From positions 124,001 through 188,000 of the forward strand of contig NZ_FNOT01000009.1 of the NCBI RefSeq assembly GCF_900107105.1: a stretch of 64,000 nt of DNA, written 5' to 3'. Below are positions 61,849 through 64,000 of this stretch, piece after piece (position 1 is the stretch's first letter; every line of letters starts with the position of its first letter). The translations under genes and the position numbers were made by a program. The notes under the pieces are model-generated. The model ran no database searches and was not told the origin of the DNA. It saw only the letters and a list, made by a program, of their open reading frames with translations. The DNA is from Geodermatophilus africanus. GTDB lineage: Bacteria > Actinomycetota > Actinomycetes > Mycobacteriales > Geodermatophilaceae.

Positions 61849-62685
61849 ATGACCGCTGTCCCCACCGTGCCCCTGAACAACGGCATCGCGATCCCGCAGC
61901 TCGGCCTCGGTACCGCCCGGCTCCCCGACGAGGAGACCCGGCGCATCGTCCGGGAGGCCCTCGAGGTCGGGTACCGCTTCATCGACACCGCCGCCAGCTA
62001 CGACAACGAGCGCGGCGTCAGGCAGGGCATCGCCGACTCGGGACTGCCGCGCGAGGAGGTGTTCGTCTCCACCAAGCTGCGCGGGCGCGACCAGGGGTAC
62101 GGCTCGGCCAAGCAGGCGCTGCGCGCGAGCCTGGACCGGCTGGGCCTCGACTTCGTCGACCTGTACCTGATCCACTGGCCGCTCCCCCGGCTCGACCGGT
62201 ACGCCGGGTCCTGGCGGGCGATGGAGGAGCTGCTCGCCGAGGGGCTCACCCGGGCCATCGGCGTCTCCAACTTCCTGCCCGAGCACCTCGACCGGCTGGC
62301 GGCCGAGAGCTCGACCGTGCCGGCGGTCAACCAGATCGAGTGCCACCCCCGGGACCCGCAGCCGGCGCAGCGGGCCGACGACGCCCGGCGCGGCATCGTC
62401 ACCGAGTCCTGGTCGCCGCTGGCCAACGGCGGCGAGCTGCTGGCGCAGCCGGTGCTCGCCGAGATCGCTGCGCGGCACGGCCGGACACCGGCGCAGGTGG
62501 TCCTGCGCTGGCACGTGCAGCAGGCTCTGGTGACCTTCCCCAAGGCGTCGTCCCGCGGCCGGCTGGTCGAGAACCTCGACGTCTTCGACTTCGCGCTCAG
62601 CGACGAGGACCTGGCCGGCATCGCCACGCTCGCCGACGGCACCCGGGTGAACGGCCAGTACCCGGACGTCTGGGAGGAGTTCTGA
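61849..62685 (+). CDS. Aldo/keto reductase
   Basis: A 278-residue NADPH-dependent oxidoreductase of the AKR superfamily (AKR5-like). GTARLPDEETRRIVREALEVGYRFIDTAASYDNERGV supplies Asp and Tyr of the catalytic tetrad. EVFVSTKLRG gives the Lys, and LDFVDLYLIHWPLPRLDRY gives the His. VSNFLPEHLDRL and FPKASSRGRLVENLDVFDFALSDEDLAGI are the NADPH-binding segments. The stretch HPRDPQPAQRADDARRGI is atypical where relatives have HPYLQQ-like sequence. It may reduce sugar aldehydes or keto-inositols. I chose the ATG after CTGGGCGG; RBS weak. Confidence 0.86.
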   Translation: MTAVPTVPLNNGIAIPQLGLGTARLPDEETRRIVREALEVGYRFIDTAASYDNERGVRQGIADSGLPREEVFVSTKLRGRDQGYGSAKQALRASLDRLGLDFVDLYLIHWPLPRLDRYAGSWRAMEELLAEGLTRAIGVSNFLPEHLDRLAAESSTVPAVNQIECHPRDPQPAQRADDARRGIVTESWSPLANGGELLAQPVLAEIAARHGRTPAQVVLRWHVQQALVTFPKASSRGRLVENLDVFDFALSDEDLAGIATLADGTRVNGQYPDVWEEF

Positions 62686-62754
62686 GACCCCTCGGCTGAT
62701 GGATTGTTGACGGGTTCACGTCCTTGTTGGCCCGGCACCGGGCCCGTCAGGCTC

Positions 62755-62840
62755 GATGGCACCGGAGGAGGGCCGTTCCAGCACGTCACCAGGCTCGGCG
62801 TGGGCCCCTGAGGGGCGGCCGTCCGGCCTCGGGGGACCCG
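62755..62840. repeat. Intergenic repeat fragment
   Basis: Bases 62773-62797 are the exact reverse complement of 31260-31284. GGGCCCCTGAGGGGCGGCC follows. The fragment sits between the aldo/keto reductase and phosphatase genes with no gene in it. Confidence 0.6.
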
Positions 62841-62876
62841 GGGGTGCCGGACCGGCGGTCCGGGCAGGATGTCCCG

Positions 62877-63545
62877 GTGCCCCCCGAGCGCCCCGACGCC
62901 GCCACCGACGTGCTCCTGGTCCGGCACGGCGAGGTCGTCCCCGCCGAGCCCGAGCACCCGCACCCCCAGCTCGACGGGCAGGGCGATCCGCCGCTGTCGC
63001 CGCTCGGGCGCGCGCAGGCGGAGGCGGTGGGACGGCGGCTGCGCGACGTCGGCCTCGACGCCGTCTACGTGACGACGTTGCGCCGCACGGTCGAGACCGC
63101 GCAGCCGCTGCTCGACGCCCTCGGCATCCGGCCGAGGGTCGAGCCCGACCTGCGCGAGCTGCACCTCGGCGAGTGGGAGGACGGGCTGATCCTGCAGCGC
63201 CTGGCCGAGGGGGACCCGGTGGCCGCGCGGGTCGTGGCGGAGCAGCGGTGGGACCTCATCCCCGGCGCGGAGTCCGCTGCGGCCCTCGCCGCCCGGGTCC
63301 GCGCCGCGCTGCAGCGGATCGCGGCGGCGCACCCGGGCGGGCGGGTCGCCGTCTTCACGCACGGCGGGGTCGTCGCCCAGGCGCTCGCCCTCGCCACGGA
63401 GGCGCCGCCGTTCGCCTTCCTGAGCGGACGCAACGCCTCGCTGTCCCAGGTGCTCCTCGCCGGGGAGCGCTGGACCGTCCGCCGCTTCAACGACACCGCG
63501 CACCTCGCCGACGACCTCTCCCGGGCCGGGGTCCCGCTCACCTGA
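62877..63545 (+). CDS. Histidine phosphatase superfamily protein
   Basis: A 222-residue phosphoglycerate-mutase-like phosphatase. LLVRHGEVVP carries the catalytic RHG, LSPLGRAQAEAVGRRL follows, YVTTLRRTVETAQPLL holds the second Arg, LRELHLGEWEDG the Glu, and VAVFTHGGVVAQAL the second His. The substrate is unknown. The GTG start at VPPERPDAATDV fits the family start; further GTGs upstream are in frame but have poor bias. The TGA runs into GGGAGGACCCCGGCC, a stop-anchored repeat. Confidence 0.88.
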   Translation: MPPERPDAATDVLLVRHGEVVPAEPEHPHPQLDGQGDPPLSPLGRAQAEAVGRRLRDVGLDAVYVTTLRRTVETAQPLLDALGIRPRVEPDLRELHLGEWEDGLILQRLAEGDPVAARVVAEQRWDLIPGAESAAALAARVRAALQRIAAAHPGGRVAVFTHGGVVAQALALATEAPPFAFLSGRNASLSQVLLAGERWTVRRFNDTAHLADDLSRAGVPLT

Positions 63546-63739
63546 GGGAGGACCCCGGCCCGGGCCCCACCCTCCGCAGGCGAGCGGGGCCCGGGACCGG
63601 GCCGGCGGGATCCTGCAGCGGCCGACGCTGCGCCCGCCGTCCCCGGACCGCGTGGTCGGGGGACGGCGGGCGCAACACCGCGGCCCCGTTCAGAGGCACG
63701 CCACGAGCTCGCGAGCGGTGAGGAGGACGGGGTCTTCCC
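63546..63739. repeat. Two opposed stop-anchored repeats in a convergent region
   Basis: The left copy (63546-63605) follows the phosphatase stop, with GGCCCGGGCCCCACCCTCCG and GGGGCCCGGGACCGGGCC. The right copy (63696-63739) abuts the ABC gene stop (TGA GGGAAGACCCCGTCC on the minus strand). Between them an inverted repeat CGCCCGCCGTCCCC / GGGGACGGCGGGCG (63630-63643 / 63659-63672) could terminate both genes. Confidence 0.65.
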
Positions 63740-64000
63740 TCAGCGCTTGAGCTCGTGGGAGAGCTCGGCGAGTTCCTGGCCGCCGGCCATCTCGGTGGTG
63801 AGCTCCTCCAGGGAGACCTCGGAGCGCTTCTTGTCCAGCACCCGGCGGCCCAGCTTGAGGATGATGAAGTGGTCGCCGACCAGGTAGGCGTGGTGCGGGT
63901 TGTGGGTGATGAAGACGACCCCCAGGCCGGCGTCGCGGGCCGCGGCGGTGTACTTGAGCACCACGCCGGACTGCTTGACGCCCAGCGCCGCGGTCGGCTC
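63740..64000 (-). CDS. Sugar ABC transporter ATP-binding protein, C-terminal part
   Basis: The gene runs off the right edge. The visible 86 residues start in [12 protein letters not shown], just after Walker B (D-loop region), and include [30 protein letters not shown] with the H-loop His, then a short tail [23 protein letters not shown]. This fits the single-domain ATPases of ribose/xylose/inositol-type importers (RbsA/XylG/IatA-like). With the neighbouring inositol-type enzymes it could be an inositol or sugar importer. The stop is followed by a stop-anchored repeat. Confidence 0.85.
   Translation of the reverse strand, partial: EPTAALGVKQSGVVLKYTAAARDAGLGVVFITHNPHHAYLVGDHFIILKLGRRVLDKKRSEVSLEELTTEMAGGQELAELSHELKR

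Overview
The window is about 72-74% GC by eye, has a strong G/C bias at third codon positions, many GTG starts, and frequent GTGA/ATGA stop-start overlaps. It carries the actinobacterial block gcvP - resR-like - DUF151 nuclease - ftsR - garA - gcvH - DUF881 - small basic protein - DUF881 - pgsA, which has the same order as the Mycobacterium tuberculosis Rv1822-Rv1832 neighbourhood. This points to a high-GC actinobacterium. A member of the Geodermatophilaceae or a close relative is my guess from overall style, not a proven placement.

Layout. (1) 1-8 kb: thymidine kinase, a UMF1-type MFS permease, a glycerophosphodiesterase, a CxxC zinc-finger/coiled-coil protein and a small lipoprotein. These are followed by a degenerate stretch with two small ORFs behind identical palindromes, a divergent pair of oligopeptide-type ABC permeases with no partners, a dead VOC gene and a LysE exporter. 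(2) 8-16 kb: an M50-like membrane peptidase, a GH65 phosphorylase coupled to a beta-phosphoglucomutase, a PEBP protein, a secreted beta-lactamase-fold protein, a GNAT enzyme and coaA. (3) 16-28 kb: the conserved glycine-cleavage / cell-division regulator / phosphatidyltransferase block, then an EF-G paralogue and a DUF1918 protein. (4) 28-32 kb: a decayed cydDC exporter, small hypothetical genes and a cluster of GC-rich repeats. (5) 32-42 kb: a complete myo-inositol catabolic operon (iolC, aldolase, iolB, iolD, iolE, iolG, an IolH/IolI-like isomerase, mmsA) divergent from a GntR/UTRA repressor. (6) 42-48 kb: an eroded flank with a broken Gfo/Idh gene, LacI and DeoR regulators, an MFS sugar/inositol porter, and fragments of a second iolC and a second deoR. 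(7) 48-64 kb: a FUSC-type exporter, a tautomerase, NDH-2, three further sugar/inositol oxidoreductase-isomerase units under LacI regulators, an endolysin-like protein, a self-sufficient P450-reductase fusion, an aldo/keto reductase, a histidine phosphatase and the end of a sugar ABC ATPase.

How the parts may work together. The iol operon would take myo-inositol to acetyl-CoA plus CO2, with the MFS porter and perhaps the ABC transporter at the right edge bringing substrate in. The 51.6-61.6 kb region adds two IolG-like dehydrogenases, two TIM-barrel isomerases and a one-component P450. A LacI gene sits between the P450 and one of the dehydrogenases. The same GAAGCGCTTC/AAAGCGCTTT-type palindrome lies in front of the P450 and in front of the LacI/dehydrogenase pair. 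This suggests an island that prepares modified (possibly O-methylated) inositols or sugars for the iol route, which is the most interesting hypothesis here.

Non-coding signals. A GC-rich repeat begins exactly at the TGA stop of at least nine genes. A TTGGGGATAACGGT motif occurs four times in intergenic DNA, always on the + strand. TTATGTC-NN-GACAA operators lie before iolC and before the tautomerase gene. Perfect LacI-type palindromes occur at 53.45/53.51 kb and at 58.07/59.30 kb. No rRNA, tRNA, CRISPR array, insertion sequence or replication origin was recognised.
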